A stretch of 64,000 nucleotides of DNA from Candidatus Villigracilis affinis (lineage in GTDB: Bacteria > Chloroflexota > Anaerolineae > Anaerolineales > Villigracilaceae): NCBI GenBank assembly GCA_016718275.1, contig JADKEA010000019.1:186001-250000 (forward strand). The letters run 5' to 3'. The position numbers were made by a program, and so were the translations under genes. Below are positions 1-9,403 of the stretch, in pieces. Within the stretch, counting starts at the first letter, position 1. Every line of letters begins with the position of its first letter. The notes under the pieces are model-generated. The model ran no database searches and had not been told where the DNA came from. It saw only the letters and a program-made list of their open reading frames with translations.

Positions 1-79
1 AGATCAGAATGAATACGATGATAAGGATGGTGCCAAGGCGGTAAAGTATGGTTCTGACTAAATCAGGATTTGTTTTCAT
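1..79 (-). CDS. Partial membrane protein (N-terminus only)
   Basis: An open frame on the minus strand starts at 79 and runs off the window edge. The 26 residues seen begin MKTNPDLVRT and continue into a run of Leu/Ile/Val (positions 12-26), which looks like a first transmembrane segment or signal anchor. No convincing Shine-Dalgarno lies upstream, and too little is present to name a family. Confidence 0.35.
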   Translation of the reverse strand, partial: MKTNPDLVRTILYRLGTILIIVFILI

Positions 80-192
80 GTGTACTTTATTGTAAACGAA
101 ATTCGGACAAGGCGTATCGTACCGACGGGGAAACTGATTCGGTTATCGATCGGCAGAGTCAGCGTATGTAACATTTATGTCGCGGTTCGTTT

Positions 193-1367
193 TTATTGCG
201 CGGGCGGAATAGGGCCGTAAGTCGGCGCGCAAACGATATCGTAGTATTCAAGCTCGGTGGCCTTGTTTTGCTCGGCATAAGCTGCGGCCTGTTCGCTGAT
301 CTGGCGGACGTTGTCCAACTCGCCGCGGGCGTTAATATCGGCATAGCGCGGAATGGTCATCAGCGGATTGCCAGTGGGTGTTTCTGGAATCGCGTAGGGA
401 TTCGACGCATTGTAGGCATCGGCCTGCGGAATCCAGTTGTACATAACCGGTCCGCGTGGGTTGACGGTGAAGCCCAGTTGATAACCCAATTGCGGGGCCA
501 GTTCCACGGCGCGGCGTGAGAATCCGCCGCCTGGCCAAATGTAGGCGATGGGCGTCTTGTTCATATATTTCTGGATGGAGGTCATTGCGCCGCTTAATTC
601 GGCGGTGATGTATTCGTCGGTGGATGAATCGGTGATGGGGGTGTTGTGGATGTAGCCGTGCGATTCGTAATCCACCCAGCCTTCGGCGGAGAGGGCGGCG
701 TTTTCCGCCCATAGGTCGGGGCGTTCATCGAGGCCGATGTAAGCATTGACCACGGGCCAGCCCCAATCTTCGAAATAACCGCGGAAATGAGTGTTGAATT
801 TCTCGGCGTAGGCGCGGTCATCCACGATCAATAGGACAGAGCGCGGGGGAATCTTTGCGTTGTTGTACATGAAATCGGCCATTTGCTGCATGTTGATCGC
901 CTGAAACCCAAATTCATGCAGGTCGTTCATCATCTGTCTGAAATCTTTTCCTGATATTTTCAGCAGTTGAGACGAGGCGGCATCCTGGTCAATGGCATGG
1001 ATCATGATCGGCATCACCACAGTCCCAGGCGCGGCATTGTTCGGATTCCATTTGCTTTGCAGGTACGTGCAGGTATCCGCTACATAGGTGCGCGGGAGGT
1101 CTTCGGGTTTGAGGATGGGGGATTGATAAATGGATGGTAACGCAGGCGGCGTACGCGGAACTGTCGCAGTGGGGATGGGGGTATCCGTGGGCGCAGGTGT
1201 TTGGGAGGGAATGCTGATCTGTGCAAGTGCCGTTTGGAATGCGGCTGTTTGAATGGCGTTTGTATCAGTGGTGGGGGCTGCGGGTTGGCATCCTGCCAGT
1301 AGCAGGGCAAGCAGACAAAGTTAAGGATGAAGCGGTTTGTTAATCGTAATTGGTGGTTGGATTTCAT
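193..1367 (-). CDS. Polysaccharide-deacetylase-like lipoprotein, frameshifted in the signal peptide
   Basis: This is a predicted secreted lipoprotein of the NodB/polysaccharide deacetylase fold, which removes acetyl groups from surface or wall glycans. The catalytic part (from about 1020 down) shows an IVDDR metal-site segment, an SHGYIHN His-rich motif and a WPGGG loop. In the same frame upstream lies a lipobox (LALLLAGC) and a Pro/Thr-rich linker. The signal-peptide start MKSNHQLRLT at 1367 is in another frame. Restoring one C in the AAC-CTT region near 1319 joins the two. The shift may be a consensus error. Substrate unknown. Confidence 0.6.
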
Positions 1368-1383
1368 GGGCTGGATTTTACCT

Positions 1384-1415
1384 GAAAAAGAGACGCCTGC
1401 TTGTGCAAACGTCTC
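1384..1415 (-). terminator. Intrinsic terminator after the inositol-phosphate synthase gene
   Basis: On the minus strand GAGACG and CGTCTC pair (with an inner TGC/GCA helix), followed directly by TTTTT. It lies 28 bases past the stop of the synthase gene. Confidence 0.7.
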
Positions 1416-1442
1416 ACTGTTCACTACTCTCTACTCTCTAAT

Positions 1443-2528
1443 TTACTCATCACTTTTGCCTGAGATGAAATCTTCCACCTTCTGATGGGCGACCTCATCT
1501 TTAAATTGCTTGGGTGGTGTCTTGAAGAAATAAGATGATGGGCCGACGATGGGGCCCGCCAGTTCGCGGTCGAGTGCGATCTTGGCACAGCGCACGGCGT
1601 CGATCATTACACCAGCCGAGTTGGGACTGTCCCACACTTCGAGTTTGAGTTCGAGGTTAAGCGGCACGTTGCCGAAGGTGGTTCCTTCCATGCGGATGTA
1701 GCACCACTTGCGATCGGTGAGCCAGGGGACGTGGTCGCTGGGACCGACATGGACGTTGTCCTTGCCAATGTCGTAGGGAACCATGCTGGTGACGGCGTTG
1801 GTCTTGGAAATTTTCTTACTTTCGAGACGTTCGCGTTCAAGCATGTTGAGGAAGTCGGTATTGCCGCCGAAATTGAGTTGATAGGTGCGATCGATCTTCA
1901 CGCCTCGATCTACGAATAAGCTGGTCAGCACACGATGAACGATCGTCGCCCCGACCTGACTCTTGATGTCGTCGCCGAGGATGGGCAGACCCGCATCTTC
2001 AAAACGCTTGCCCCAATATTCAGACGAAGCAATGAATACAGGAATGCCATTGACGAACGCGCAGCCCGCTTCGAGGATCTGTTCCACATACCATTTGGTT
2101 GCCATTTCCGAGCCAACGGGCAGGAAGTTGATGACCACATCGGTCTTGGTTTCCTTGAGTAGTTTGGCGATATCTGCGGTGGAGCCGGGGGCCTTTGTGA
2201 TGACTTCGCTCAAATATTTACCGAGCCCGTCATGGGTCATGCCGCGTACAACGGGTACGCCAAGGTGCGGGACATCTGCGAATTTGTAGGTGTTATTTGG
2301 CTCAGCAAAGATGGCTTCTGAAAGATCCTTGCCTACTTTGGTGGCATTGATGTCGATCGCCAGGGTGAATTCGATGTCACGGACGTGATATTCGCCAAGC
2401 TGGGTGTGCATGATGCCGGGGATGGTTTCATCCTCTTTTGCGTTCTTGTAAAACTGGACGCCCTGCACAAGCGAAGAAGCGCAATTTCCCACGCCAATAA
2501 TCGCGACGCGTACTTTTTTGTTTGCCAT
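1443..2528 (-). CDS. ino1: Inositol-3-phosphate synthase
   Basis: Converts glucose-6-phosphate to myo-inositol-3-phosphate with NAD+, the first step to inositol lipids or inositol-based solutes. The 361-residue protein matches the short actinobacterial/archaeal type. It has an N-terminal Rossmann motif GVGNCAS (residues 12-18), the NFLPVGSE segment, and a C-terminal catalytic region containing LNFGGNTDFLNM and a Lys-rich ERERLESKKISK stretch. A good Shine-Dalgarno (AAGGAG) precedes the ATG by 9 bases. It is divergent from the histidine kinase at 2641. Its presence fits phosphatidylinositol-type lipids, known in some Chloroflexota and Actinobacteria (inference). Confidence 0.93.
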   Translation of the reverse strand: MANKKVRVAIIGVGNCASSLVQGVQFYKNAKEDETIPGIMHTQLGEYHVRDIEFTLAIDINATKVGKDLSEAIFAEPNNTYKFADVPHLGVPVVRGMTHDGLGKYLSEVITKAPGSTADIAKLLKETKTDVVINFLPVGSEMATKWYVEQILEAGCAFVNGIPVFIASSEYWGKRFEDAGLPILGDDIKSQVGATIVHRVLTSLFVDRGVKIDRTYQLNFGGNTDFLNMLERERLESKKISKTNAVTSMVPYDIGKDNVHVGPSDHVPWLTDRKWCYIRMEGTTFGNVPLNLELKLEVWDSPNSAGVMIDAVRCAKIALDRELAGPIVGPSSYFFKTPPKQFKDEVAHQKVEDFISGKSDE

Positions 2529-2640
2529 GGATTTATTCTCCTTTTCGTTGTTTTAATTACAATTTCCTTAAGCCTCTGTTTACCTTCCACTACAGATAGA
2601 CCTGTGAAGTATAATCTTACTGTAAGGTATGTAGGTAAAT

Positions 2641-3906
2641 ATGACCATGGATCAAGTGAATCTGCTTGCAAGACTTTTGGACGTTACGCGCAACCTCAGC
2701 ACGATGGTTGATCTTGACGCGTATTTGCAGTCCATCCTTTCAGCGGCGACCGAACTGACCGGCAGCGAAACCGCATCCCTGATGGAATACGATGAAGCGA
2801 CGCAGGAATTCTTTTTCAGGTTCGTGCCGTGGTTTCATCGTGATCTGATTAAAGATGCCCGTGTGCCACTTAATGGGAGCGCCGCTGGCTGGTCGCTTCT
2901 GCATTCCAGACCGCTGATCATCAATGACGTCAGGAACGATGAGCGTCATTTCAATAAAGTGGATGAGATGGCGAATTTTGTTACTCGCTCCATGCTGGTC
3001 GTGCCGCTTCTTTTACATGGCAAGCCGATGGGGGTGTTCGAGGTCATCAACAAGGCAGACGATATTCATTATACCGATGAAGACATCCTGGTCATGGAAA
3101 CGCTGGCTTCGCTGGCCACCACTGCCATGCAGAATAACCTGCTTGAAAATAGCATTCAATCCTCCCAAAACGAATCGCGCGACCTCGACCGCTTGAAGAA
3201 TGAATTCATCGCGATCACTTCGCATGAACTTCGCACGCCGCTTGGCTTGATCCTCGGGCACTCCACGTTTTTGCGTGAACTGGTCGGTAACGAATATCAG
3301 GAGCAGGTGGATGCCATTATCCGCAATGCCTCCAAATTAAAAGAGATCATCGAAAGCCTTTCGAGCGTGGATAATTATCAAACAGGCGGCGCAAGTCTCC
3401 GCTCCCGCAAGGTTTCGATGAGCCGTGTCATCGAAGATGTCATCGCTTCGTTCCGCGATATCGCAAAACATAAAGGCGTTGCCCTGAAAGCGGAATTGGA
3501 TCGCAATCAGGAATTGCTGGTAGATGCGGATGGCAGTAAGATCGCGATCGTGTTGAGCAACCTGGTGAAAAATGCGGTCACGTTCACGAATGAGGGCGGA
3601 CACATCACCGTGCGTGGCAGCCTCGACTCCAGTTTTGTGAAAGTGATCGTTGAAGATGATGGCGTGGGAATCCCCCCCCGCGATCTGCCGCATATCTTCG
3701 AACGTTTCTATCAAGTTGAATCCCATCTCACGCGCAGGCACGGCGGAATGGGGCTGGGCTTGTCCGTTGCGAAGGTCATGATCGAGATGCACGGCGGGCG
3801 CATCTGGGCTGAAAGCCTGGAAGGTCTGGGCAGCAAATTCACCTTTCTTTTGCCGCTTCAACCAAAATCGAACGAGCCCGAGCCCGTCCAGCCGTTCGTC
3901 GAGTAA
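2641..3906 (+). CDS. Soluble GAF-domain sensor histidine kinase
   Basis: A cytoplasmic sensor kinase of 421 residues with no membrane segment. An N-terminal GAF domain (about 10-165) is followed by a HisKA helix pair with the phosphoacceptor His195 in SHELRTPL, then a HATPase_c domain with N-box NLVKNAV, G1 DDGVGIP and G2 GMGLGLSVAK. It ends with an acidic/proline tail. No response regulator gene is adjacent, so its partner is unknown. A TATAAT lies at 2610-2615 but no clear -35 is visible. The GAF ligand cannot be told from sequence. Confidence 0.9.
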   Translation: MTMDQVNLLARLLDVTRNLSTMVDLDAYLQSILSAATELTGSETASLMEYDEATQEFFFRFVPWFHRDLIKDARVPLNGSAAGWSLLHSRPLIINDVRNDERHFNKVDEMANFVTRSMLVVPLLLHGKPMGVFEVINKADDIHYTDEDILVMETLASLATTAMQNNLLENSIQSSQNESRDLDRLKNEFIAITSHELRTPLGLILGHSTFLRELVGNEYQEQVDAIIRNASKLKEIIESLSSVDNYQTGGASLRSRKVSMSRVIEDVIASFRDIAKHKGVALKAELDRNQELLVDADGSKIAIVLSNLVKNAVTFTNEGGHITVRGSLDSSFVKVIVEDDGVGIPPRDLPHIFERFYQVESHLTRRHGGMGLGLSVAKVMIEMHGGRIWAESLEGLGSKFTFLLPLQPKSNEPEPVQPFVE

Positions 3907-3928
3907 AAATAGATCATATGAATTTCCC

Positions 3929-3958
3929 AATCCCGTCAAATCAGTTGACGGGATTTTG
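3929..3958 (+). terminator. Intrinsic terminator after the GAF histidine kinase
   Basis: AATCCCGTCAA and TTGACGGGATT form a perfect 11-bp stem with a 4-base loop. The stem is followed by a T-rich stretch (TTGATTCCTTTG), which is weak as a U-tract. It separates the kinase from the aminotransferase gene. Confidence 0.65.
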
Positions 3959-4003
3959 ATTCCTTTGATACACTCGCCCTCATTAAATCGCGAAGGAAAA
4001 TTT

Positions 4004-5206
4004 ATGCAAAGCATTAACGAACAATTTGAGTTGATCCGCCAATCTGCCACGGTTGCCATGGCAGACCGTATCCTTGCATTAAAAGCCAGCGGAAAAAATA
4101 TAGTCGGCTTGCAAGTGGGCGATCCCGATTTTGGGACTCATCCCGCAATTGCAGAAACTGCCTTCAAAGCGATGCAAGCCGGGCTGACTCATTACGGCCC
4201 CTCGCGCGGCTACCCTGACCTGCGAGCTGCTGTTGCAAACAAACTGATTCGCGACGAAGGCATCACCTACGACCCCGCCTCCGAAATTCTCATCACACAT
4301 GGCGGCATCCACGCGTATTATCTCGCCATGCAATCCATTCTCAATCCTGGGGATGATGTTTTGGTTCCCGACCCTTCATGGGCGACTCATTCCAACATGG
4401 CCATCATGCTGCGTGGAAATGTGATCCGCGTCCCTGCCCCCGCCGAAAATGGATTCATCCCCTTCTTCGACTCATGGCTGAAAGCTTTGACTCCCAAAAC
4501 CCGGGTCATCGTGCTGAACTATCCATCCAACCCGACGGGCGCATATCCCACCCGCGAGTATCTGCAAAAACTGCAAGACTTTGCAAAAGAACATAACCTG
4601 TGGATCGTCAGCGATGAAGTGTATGGAAGTTTATATTATGAAGAACGTCCCACCTCCGCAGCGGCGATTGACGGCGCGAAAGAGCGCACCCTCATCGTGA
4701 ACAGCTTGTCCAAATCCTATGCGATGACGGGGTGGCGCGTTGGTTTCCTCGCTGCGCCCGCACACATTATTGAGAACGCCTTGAAAGCAGGGCAAAACTC
4801 CATTACCTGTGTAGCGCCCTTCATTCAAAAAGCCGCCGCCTTTGCATTGACCGACCCTGCCATGCAGGACGTCACTGCTGAAATGCGCGCAGGGTATGCC
4901 CGCCGCCGTGAATTGGTGATTCGCCTCTCGCATGAATTGGAATGTGAAAAAGTAAAAGTGATTCCCCCGCAGGGAGCTTTCTATTTCTTCCTCGATCTGC
5001 GTGCCTTGAAAATGTCATCGGTGGAAATGTGTGAAAAGATTTTGGATGAAGTTGGCGTGGGACTCGTACCTGGCTCGGCATTCGGCGAATATGGCGAAGG
5101 CTTCATCCGCATGACGATCGCCGCTTCTGATGAAGATGTGGAAGCTGGGTTTCGGAAGATCGTGGAGTGGGCGGAAAAGCGACAAGATTTTAAGGAGAGA
5201 CTATGA
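4004..5206 (+). CDS. Class I/II PLP-dependent aminotransferase (probably aromatic or prephenate aminotransferase)
   Basis: A fold-type I aminotransferase of 400 residues. The PLP-lysine sits in SLSKSYAMTGWRVGF, preceded by the NYPSNPTG motif and SDEVYGS. The ATG at 4004 is chosen over an in-frame ATG at 3956 because AAGGAAAATTT lies just upstream of it and the longer form would translate through the terminator and Shine-Dalgarno. The stop overlaps the start of pheA by four bases, so the two are co-translated. That context suggests amination of phenylpyruvate, prephenate or a related keto acid. Aspartate aminotransferase activity is equally possible from sequence. Confidence 0.88.
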   Translation: MQSINEQFELIRQSATVAMADRILALKASGKNIVGLQVGDPDFGTHPAIAETAFKAMQAGLTHYGPSRGYPDLRAAVANKLIRDEGITYDPASEILITHGGIHAYYLAMQSILNPGDDVLVPDPSWATHSNMAIMLRGNVIRVPAPAENGFIPFFDSWLKALTPKTRVIVLNYPSNPTGAYPTREYLQKLQDFAKEHNLWIVSDEVYGSLYYEERPTSAAAIDGAKERTLIVNSLSKSYAMTGWRVGFLAAPAHIIENALKAGQNSITCVAPFIQKAAAFALTDPAMQDVTAEMRAGYARRRELVIRLSHELECEKVKVIPPQGAFYFFLDLRALKMSSVEMCEKILDEVGVGLVPGSAFGEYGEGFIRMTIAASDEDVEAGFRKIVEWAEKRQDFKERL

Positions 5207-6015
5207 AAGTATCATTCCAGGGCGAACCCGGCGCGTATTCCGAGCAGGCTGTCTTTAATTATTTTGGGAAAGTTGAAACTGTCCCGTGTGAATCGTTCGA
5301 TGTGATGTTTGATTCAGTTGTCAGCGGCGTAAGCGATGCGGCACTGGCTCCCATTGAAAATTCTTTGGCGGGCAGTATCCATCAAAATTATGATCTGCTC
5401 CTGCGGCATGACCTGCATATTGTGGGGGAGTACTTCCTGCGCGTGCAGCATTGTCTCATCACCAATCCGGGTGTAAAGATGGAAGATATCAAGAAGGCGA
5501 TCAGCCATCCGCAGGCGTTGGGACAGTGTGCTGCGTATCTGCGTTCGCATGGAATCAAAGCGGAGCAGGTCTACGACACGGCGGGCAGTGTGAAGATGCT
5601 CAAAGAGTCAGGTGCGCGGGATGTGGCGGCCATTGCGTCGAAGCGGGCGGCTGAGTTGTACGGAATGCAAATTCTGCAGGAAGGTATCGAAGACAACCCG
5701 GAAAACTATACGCGTTTTCTCGCTGTCGGACGAGAAGCAATTGTCCCTGCGGGTGAGGCGAAGACTTCCATTGTGTTCACGCTGAAAAATGTCCCCGGTT
5801 CGTTGTTCAAAGCCATGTCAGTTTTTGCTTTGCGCGATCTTGACCTGACGAAGATCGAATCGCGTCCGTTGCAGGGGAGTCCGTGGGAGTATTTGTTTTA
5901 CATTGATTTCATCGGTGCAGTGCATGAAGAAGCCACCAGGCGGGCTCTCGATCATTTGGGCGAATATGCAGTGATGTTGCGCGTATTGGGTTCATACCCG
6001 AGATTCAAAGGGTAG
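5203..6015 (+). CDS. pheA: Prephenate dehydratase
   Basis: Converts prephenate to phenylpyruvate in phenylalanine biosynthesis. The 270-residue monofunctional enzyme has a PDT domain (FQGEPGAYSE at the start, PIENSLAGSI, and the catalytic TRF triplet in NYTRFLAV). It is followed by a C-terminal ACT regulatory domain with GSLFKAMSVFA and ESRP, the site of phenylalanine feedback in this family. There is no chorismate mutase domain, so that activity must be encoded elsewhere. Its ATGA overlap with the upstream aminotransferase gives a two-gene operon for aromatic amino acid synthesis. Confidence 0.93.
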   Translation: MKVSFQGEPGAYSEQAVFNYFGKVETVPCESFDVMFDSVVSGVSDAALAPIENSLAGSIHQNYDLLLRHDLHIVGEYFLRVQHCLITNPGVKMEDIKKAISHPQALGQCAAYLRSHGIKAEQVYDTAGSVKMLKESGARDVAAIASKRAAELYGMQILQEGIEDNPENYTRFLAVGREAIVPAGEAKTSIVFTLKNVPGSLFKAMSVFALRDLDLTKIESRPLQGSPWEYLFYIDFIGAVHEEATRRALDHLGEYAVMLRVLGSYPRFKG

Positions 6016-6065
6016 TTGTACATAAGGGGGATGTTCTAAACCTTCTAATTCAGACCATTTTTATC

Positions 6066-6094
6066 TTGACAAAAAAGAATATTTGTTCTAAAAT
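6066..6094 (+). promoter_or_regulatory. Sigma-70-type promoter for the ArsR operon, with an internal dyad
   Basis: TTGACA (6066-6071), a 17-base spacer and TAAAAT (6089-6094). The spacer holds AGAA-N6-TTCT, in the same position and nearly the same sequence as the promoter at 11667. Confidence 0.75.
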
Positions 6095-6106
6095 TTACCT
6101 AAATAA

Positions 6107-6122
6107 GTAACCGAATAGTTAC
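6107..6122 (+). promoter_or_regulatory. Candidate operator (inverted repeat GTAAC-N6-GTTAC)
   Basis: A 5-bp dyad lies just downstream of the -10 and upstream of the ArsR start, where a self-repressing ArsR protein would bind. Assignment is by position only. Confidence 0.4.
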
Positions 6123-6134
6123 ACATAGGTAAAC

Positions 6135-6470
6135 ATGAGAAGAGATGTTTTTCAGGCAATCGCAGACCCGAACCGCAGGGCTATTTTGGGCTTGCTGGCT
6201 CAACAAAGGCTCACCCTTAACGGTGTCGCTGAGAATTTTCGTATCAGCCGACCTGCTGTTTCGCGCCATATCAAGATATTGAAGGAGTGTGGGTTGGTGG
6301 TTGTCATCCCACAAGGACGCGAGAGATATGTCGAAGCGCGTTTTGATAAGTTAGGCGAAGTAGCCGATTGGATCGAACAGTACCGTCAATTATGGGAAGC
6401 GCGGTTCGACCGATTGGATGACCTTTTAGAAAAAATGAAACAGGAGAAGAAAAATGCCCTCAAAAAATAA
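6135..6470 (+). CDS. ArsR-family winged-helix transcriptional regulator
   Basis: A 111-residue regulator with a single winged helix. The N-terminus RRDVFQAIADPNRRAILGLL and the recognition region NFRISRPAVSRHIKILKECGL are typical. The C-terminal helix (WEARFDRLDDLLEKMKQEK) matches the subgroup that pairs with AHSA1/SRPBCC genes. No metal-binding ELCVCDL-type cysteine motif is present, so a metal sensor is unlikely. The gene overlaps the following AHSA1 gene by 17 bases. This ArsR-AHSA1 pairing is widespread. The effector is unknown. Confidence 0.88.
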   Translation: MRRDVFQAIADPNRRAILGLLAQQRLTLNGVAENFRISRPAVSRHIKILKECGLVVVIPQGRERYVEARFDKLGEVADWIEQYRQLWEARFDRLDDLLEKMKQEKKNALKK

Positions 6471-6945
6471 AGTCACAGTGAATGCCGAACCCGGCAAGCA
6501 GGAACTCTTTATCACCCGCGAGTTCGATGCTCCGCGAGAATTGGTTTACCGGGCACATATCGACCCGAAGTTGTACATCCAATGGCTTGGACCGCATGGC
6601 TATGAGATGATCCTCGAAACCTTTGAGCCGGTCAGTGGCGGAAAGTATCGCTACATTCACAAGGACACACATGGGAACGAATTTGGTTTTCATGGCACAT
6701 TCCATGAAATGTCTGAGGAGTTGATGATTCAGACTTTTGAGTTTGAAGGTCTCCCCGAACGCGGACATGTTGTGCTTGACACTATGCGGTTGGAAGAATT
6801 ACCCGGCAATCGCACTCGGATCACGATTCAATCGGTATATCAGTCGGTGGAAGATCGTGATGGAATGGTGCAATCAGGCATGGAAACAGGTGTCCGCGAA
6901 GGATATGAACGGTTGGATGATATTTTGGCAGAGGCGAAAAAGTAA
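6454..6945 (+). CDS. AHSA1/SRPBCC-domain protein
   Basis: A 163-residue single-domain protein of the START/Bet v1-like SRPBCC fold, in the AHSA1 (activator of Hsp90 ATPase C-terminal) group. Typical features are FITREFDAPRELVYRAHIDP at the N-terminus and the QWLGPHGYEM segment, with a long C-terminal helix (GMETGVREGYERLDDIL). These proteins carry a hydrophobic pocket, but the ligand is not predictable. The start has AGGAGAAGAAAA upstream and lies within the end of the ArsR gene, giving translational coupling. Confidence 0.85.
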   Translation: MPSKNKVTVNAEPGKQELFITREFDAPRELVYRAHIDPKLYIQWLGPHGYEMILETFEPVSGGKYRYIHKDTHGNEFGFHGTFHEMSEELMIQTFEFEGLPERGHVVLDTMRLEELPGNRTRITIQSVYQSVEDRDGMVQSGMETGVREGYERLDDILAEAKK

Positions 6946-6981
6946 ATTCTGTTTCCATAAAGAAACAGCGGAGAATAAAAA

Positions 6982-7653
6982 ATGAGTAGCTTAAAAGTAG
7001 ATCAAATTTCATCCACAAGCTCGTTGTTGGCAATCGGCATATCAGTTGCGGTTTTGGTATTGCTTGTCAGTTTGCACATCCTCAGCCCGGAATTTAACCC
7101 AGCCTGGCGCATGGTCAGTGAATATGCAAATGGAAAATATCCAACGATATTGTCGGCGATGTTCTTTTTATGGGGCGCAGCTTCATGGGCATTGGCTTAT
7201 ACACTTTGGCCGCATCTGCAAACAACGGCTGGAAAGATTGGGCTGCTTTTTCTCGTCCTGGCAGGGATTGGCGAGGCGATGGCAGCCGTATTTGACATAA
7301 ATCACAAGCTGCACGGTTTATCGGCGATGATCGGAATACCGAGCCTTTCCATTGCCGCCATGTTGATCAGTGTCGCTCTTGTCCGAACAGAATCATGGTC
7401 CATTGCAAGGAATTCCCTATTGTGGACAGCGAACCTGACGTGGGTGAGCATTCTTCTGATGGCAATCGCTTTCGCCGTCATGATGGCAACGTATGCTCAG
7501 GTTGGTGGTGACATGTCTGCAAGTGCTGAAGTTGTGACGACATTGCCTGAGGGTGTCATTGCGCTGGTGGGGTGGGCGAACCGCTTCTTGATCGTTGTGT
7601 ATTGTGCATGGGTGATGACAGTTGCCTGGTATGCGATCAAATTGAATCAATAA
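6982..7653 (+). CDS. DUF998 family integral membrane protein
   Basis: A 223-residue protein with six predicted membrane segments. The region after the first segment contains NPAWRMVSEYANGKYP, the hallmark of DUF998. Function is unknown in the family. It follows the ArsR-AHSA1 pair by 36 bases with GGAGAATAAAA before the ATG, and is probably in the same transcript. Confidence 0.75.
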   Translation: MSSLKVDQISSTSSLLAIGISVAVLVLLVSLHILSPEFNPAWRMVSEYANGKYPTILSAMFFLWGAASWALAYTLWPHLQTTAGKIGLLFLVLAGIGEAMAAVFDINHKLHGLSAMIGIPSLSIAAMLISVALVRTESWSIARNSLLWTANLTWVSILLMAIAFAVMMATYAQVGGDMSASAEVVTTLPEGVIALVGWANRFLIVVYCAWVMTVAWYAIKLNQ

Positions 7654-7715
7654 AAATTTGGACTACAATTCAAATTAGACTATTCGTGTCTGTTTATTAG
7701 TAAAAAGGAGAAACC

Positions 7716-8291
7716 ATGCGAAAACTGATCGTACATCAATTCATTTCTTTAGACGGTGTCATCCAAGCCCCCGGCGGCGTGGATGAAGATACCGATGGCG
7801 GCTTCTCTCACGGCGGCTGGACCATTCCCTTTTGGCACGACGACATCGGCATGCGCTTCTCGCAAGCCATGGAAACTGCCGATACTCTTTTGCTCGGGCG
7901 CAAAACCTGGAAGACCCACGGCGATGCGTTTGAACCCATGCCGCCCGAAGAAAATCCATTTGGCAATGTCAAAAAATATGTAGTTTCCACCACGCTGAAA
8001 TCGGCGGCGGCTTGGAGCAACTCCACCATTATCAGCAGCAATGTGGTCGAAGAAGTGCGCAAACTCAAGAACCAACCCGGCAAAAATATTTTGCTCGATG
8101 GCAGCAGCGTGCTCGTTCATACCCTCATCGAAAATGATCTGGTGGATGAATTGGTCTTGCATGTCTATCCATTGATATTGGGCAGCGGCAAGAAATTATT
8201 TCCGGATGGCAAGTACGTCAAGCTGAAGTTGATCGAATCCGCGCCTCTTCCTACGGGTGTGCTGTATCAGCGCTACGAGCCTGTTCGCTAG
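7716..8291 (+). CDS. Dihydrofolate-reductase-family (RibD C-terminal-like) protein
   Basis: A 191-residue protein of the RibD C-terminal/DHFR-like fold. It opens with RKLIVHQFISLDGVIQAPGG, has the LLLGRKTWKTHG segment, and ends with VYPLILGSGKKLFPDG, all typical of the YwjB/YyaP-like group. Members use NADPH in known cases, but the physiological reaction is unassigned. AAAAAGGAGAAACC precedes the ATG. Confidence 0.8.
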   Translation: MRKLIVHQFISLDGVIQAPGGVDEDTDGGFSHGGWTIPFWHDDIGMRFSQAMETADTLLLGRKTWKTHGDAFEPMPPEENPFGNVKKYVVSTTLKSAAAWSNSTIISSNVVEEVRKLKNQPGKNILLDGSSVLVHTLIENDLVDELVLHVYPLILGSGKKLFPDGKYVKLKLIESAPLPTGVLYQRYEPVR

Positions 8292-8308
8292 CTGACGGTT
8301 GACCAGCC

Positions 8309-9021
8309 ATGAATGCAGACATATTCCTCAAACGATTAAAGGCGCTGCGTTCGCCAGCAGTGGCGAAATCTCATGGCCATCTTGCGTCGAATGAGGACGA
8401 TGCCATTTTGGGCATCCGCATGGGACAGGTCTTTGCGCTCGCGAAAGAGTTCATGGACATGCCGCTTGATGAAGTGGAAACGATGCTTGAAAGTCCGTTC
8501 CATGAAATGCGGGTCGGCGCGGTCAGCATTATGGATTTTCAAGCGCGCAGCAAAAAGACGACCGAAGTCCGTCGCAAAGAATTATTCGATCTTTACATCC
8601 GACGGCATGACCGTATCAACACCTGGGACTTGGTTGACCGCAGCGCGATCCATGTGGTTGGTGGTTACTTGTTCGAGAAACCGCGCAAGGTTTTGTATAA
8701 ACTGGCAAAGTCCAAAAAGATGCCCGAGCGCCGCACGCCATTGTCAGCACGCTTTATTTCATTGGCAAAGGTGATGTGGAAGATGCCTTCAAACTGGCAG
8801 AGATCATGCTCCACGACAAAGAGGATCTGATCCACAAGGCAAATGGGTGGGCGCTGCGTTTTGCAGGCGACAAAGACCGAAAGAAGTTGCTTCACTTTTT
8901 AGATAAACATGCAGCCACCATGCCCCGTGTGACCTTGCGTTATGCATTGGAACATTTCGATAAAAAACTGCGCGATCACTACATGAGTTTGAAAGATAAA
9001 CAGCAAGGAGAACGCCTATGA
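8309..9021 (+). CDS. DNA alkylation repair protein (AlkD-like HEAT repeats), frameshifted
   Basis: An AlkD-type HEAT-repeat DNA glycosylase homologue, whose family removes alkylated bases without base flipping. The N-terminal part (8309 to about 8737) reads LGIRMGQVFALAKEFMDMP and the helical repeats NTWDLVDRSAIHVVGGYL. The rest continues in another frame (FIGKGDVEDAFKLAEIML through the end at 9021). One missing G at CGCACGCC (about 8737) explains the split and would restore a protein of about 237 residues. The stop overlaps the next start by four bases. The shift may be a sequencing error. Confidence 0.75.
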
Positions 9022-9386
9022 AATTCACATCCATCAATGAATATATTTCGACCCTTCCTGAAAATGCGCAGAAGGCGATGGGGGAGATCATTGCGGCGAT
9101 CAAGGATGTGGTCCCTGATGCGGAGGAACATATCAGTTACAACATGCCTGCCTTCAAGGTGAACGGCGAGTACTTCGTCCATTTTTCAGCGTGGAAAAAT
9201 CACATTGGAATGTATCCAATTCCGGCGGGGAATGAAGCGTTCCAAAAGCAGATCGAGCAATATCGCTCGGCAAAGAGTTCGCTTAATTTCCCTCTCGATA
9301 AGCCGATGCCCATCAAATTGATCGAGAAGGTTATTAAGTTCAGGATCGCAGAAAATCTAAAAAGTGCCAAAGTGAAAAGTAAATAA
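9018..9386 (+). CDS. DUF1801 (YdhG-like) protein
   Basis: A 122-residue DUF1801 protein. Recognisable parts are INEYISTLPENAQKAMGEI, the core HISYNMPAFKVNGEYFVHFSA and the GMYP segment. The fold is related to bacterial frataxin-like YdhG, and some members are described as iron chaperones, but that role is not established here. It is translationally coupled to the AlkD-like gene by ATGA overlap, and is one of four DUF1801-type genes within 8 kb. Confidence 0.8.
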   Translation: MKFTSINEYISTLPENAQKAMGEIIAAIKDVVPDAEEHISYNMPAFKVNGEYFVHFSAWKNHIGMYPIPAGNEAFQKQIEQYRSAKSSLNFPLDKPMPIKLIEKVIKFRIAENLKSAKVKSK

Positions 9387-9403
9387 TAAAAGGAGATTTT
9401 AAA

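Noticed and set aside
3337..4059. A 240-codon minus-strand frame over the histidine kinase
   Set aside because: It covers the ATPase domain of the kinase and a terminator in antisense and has no recognisable domain.
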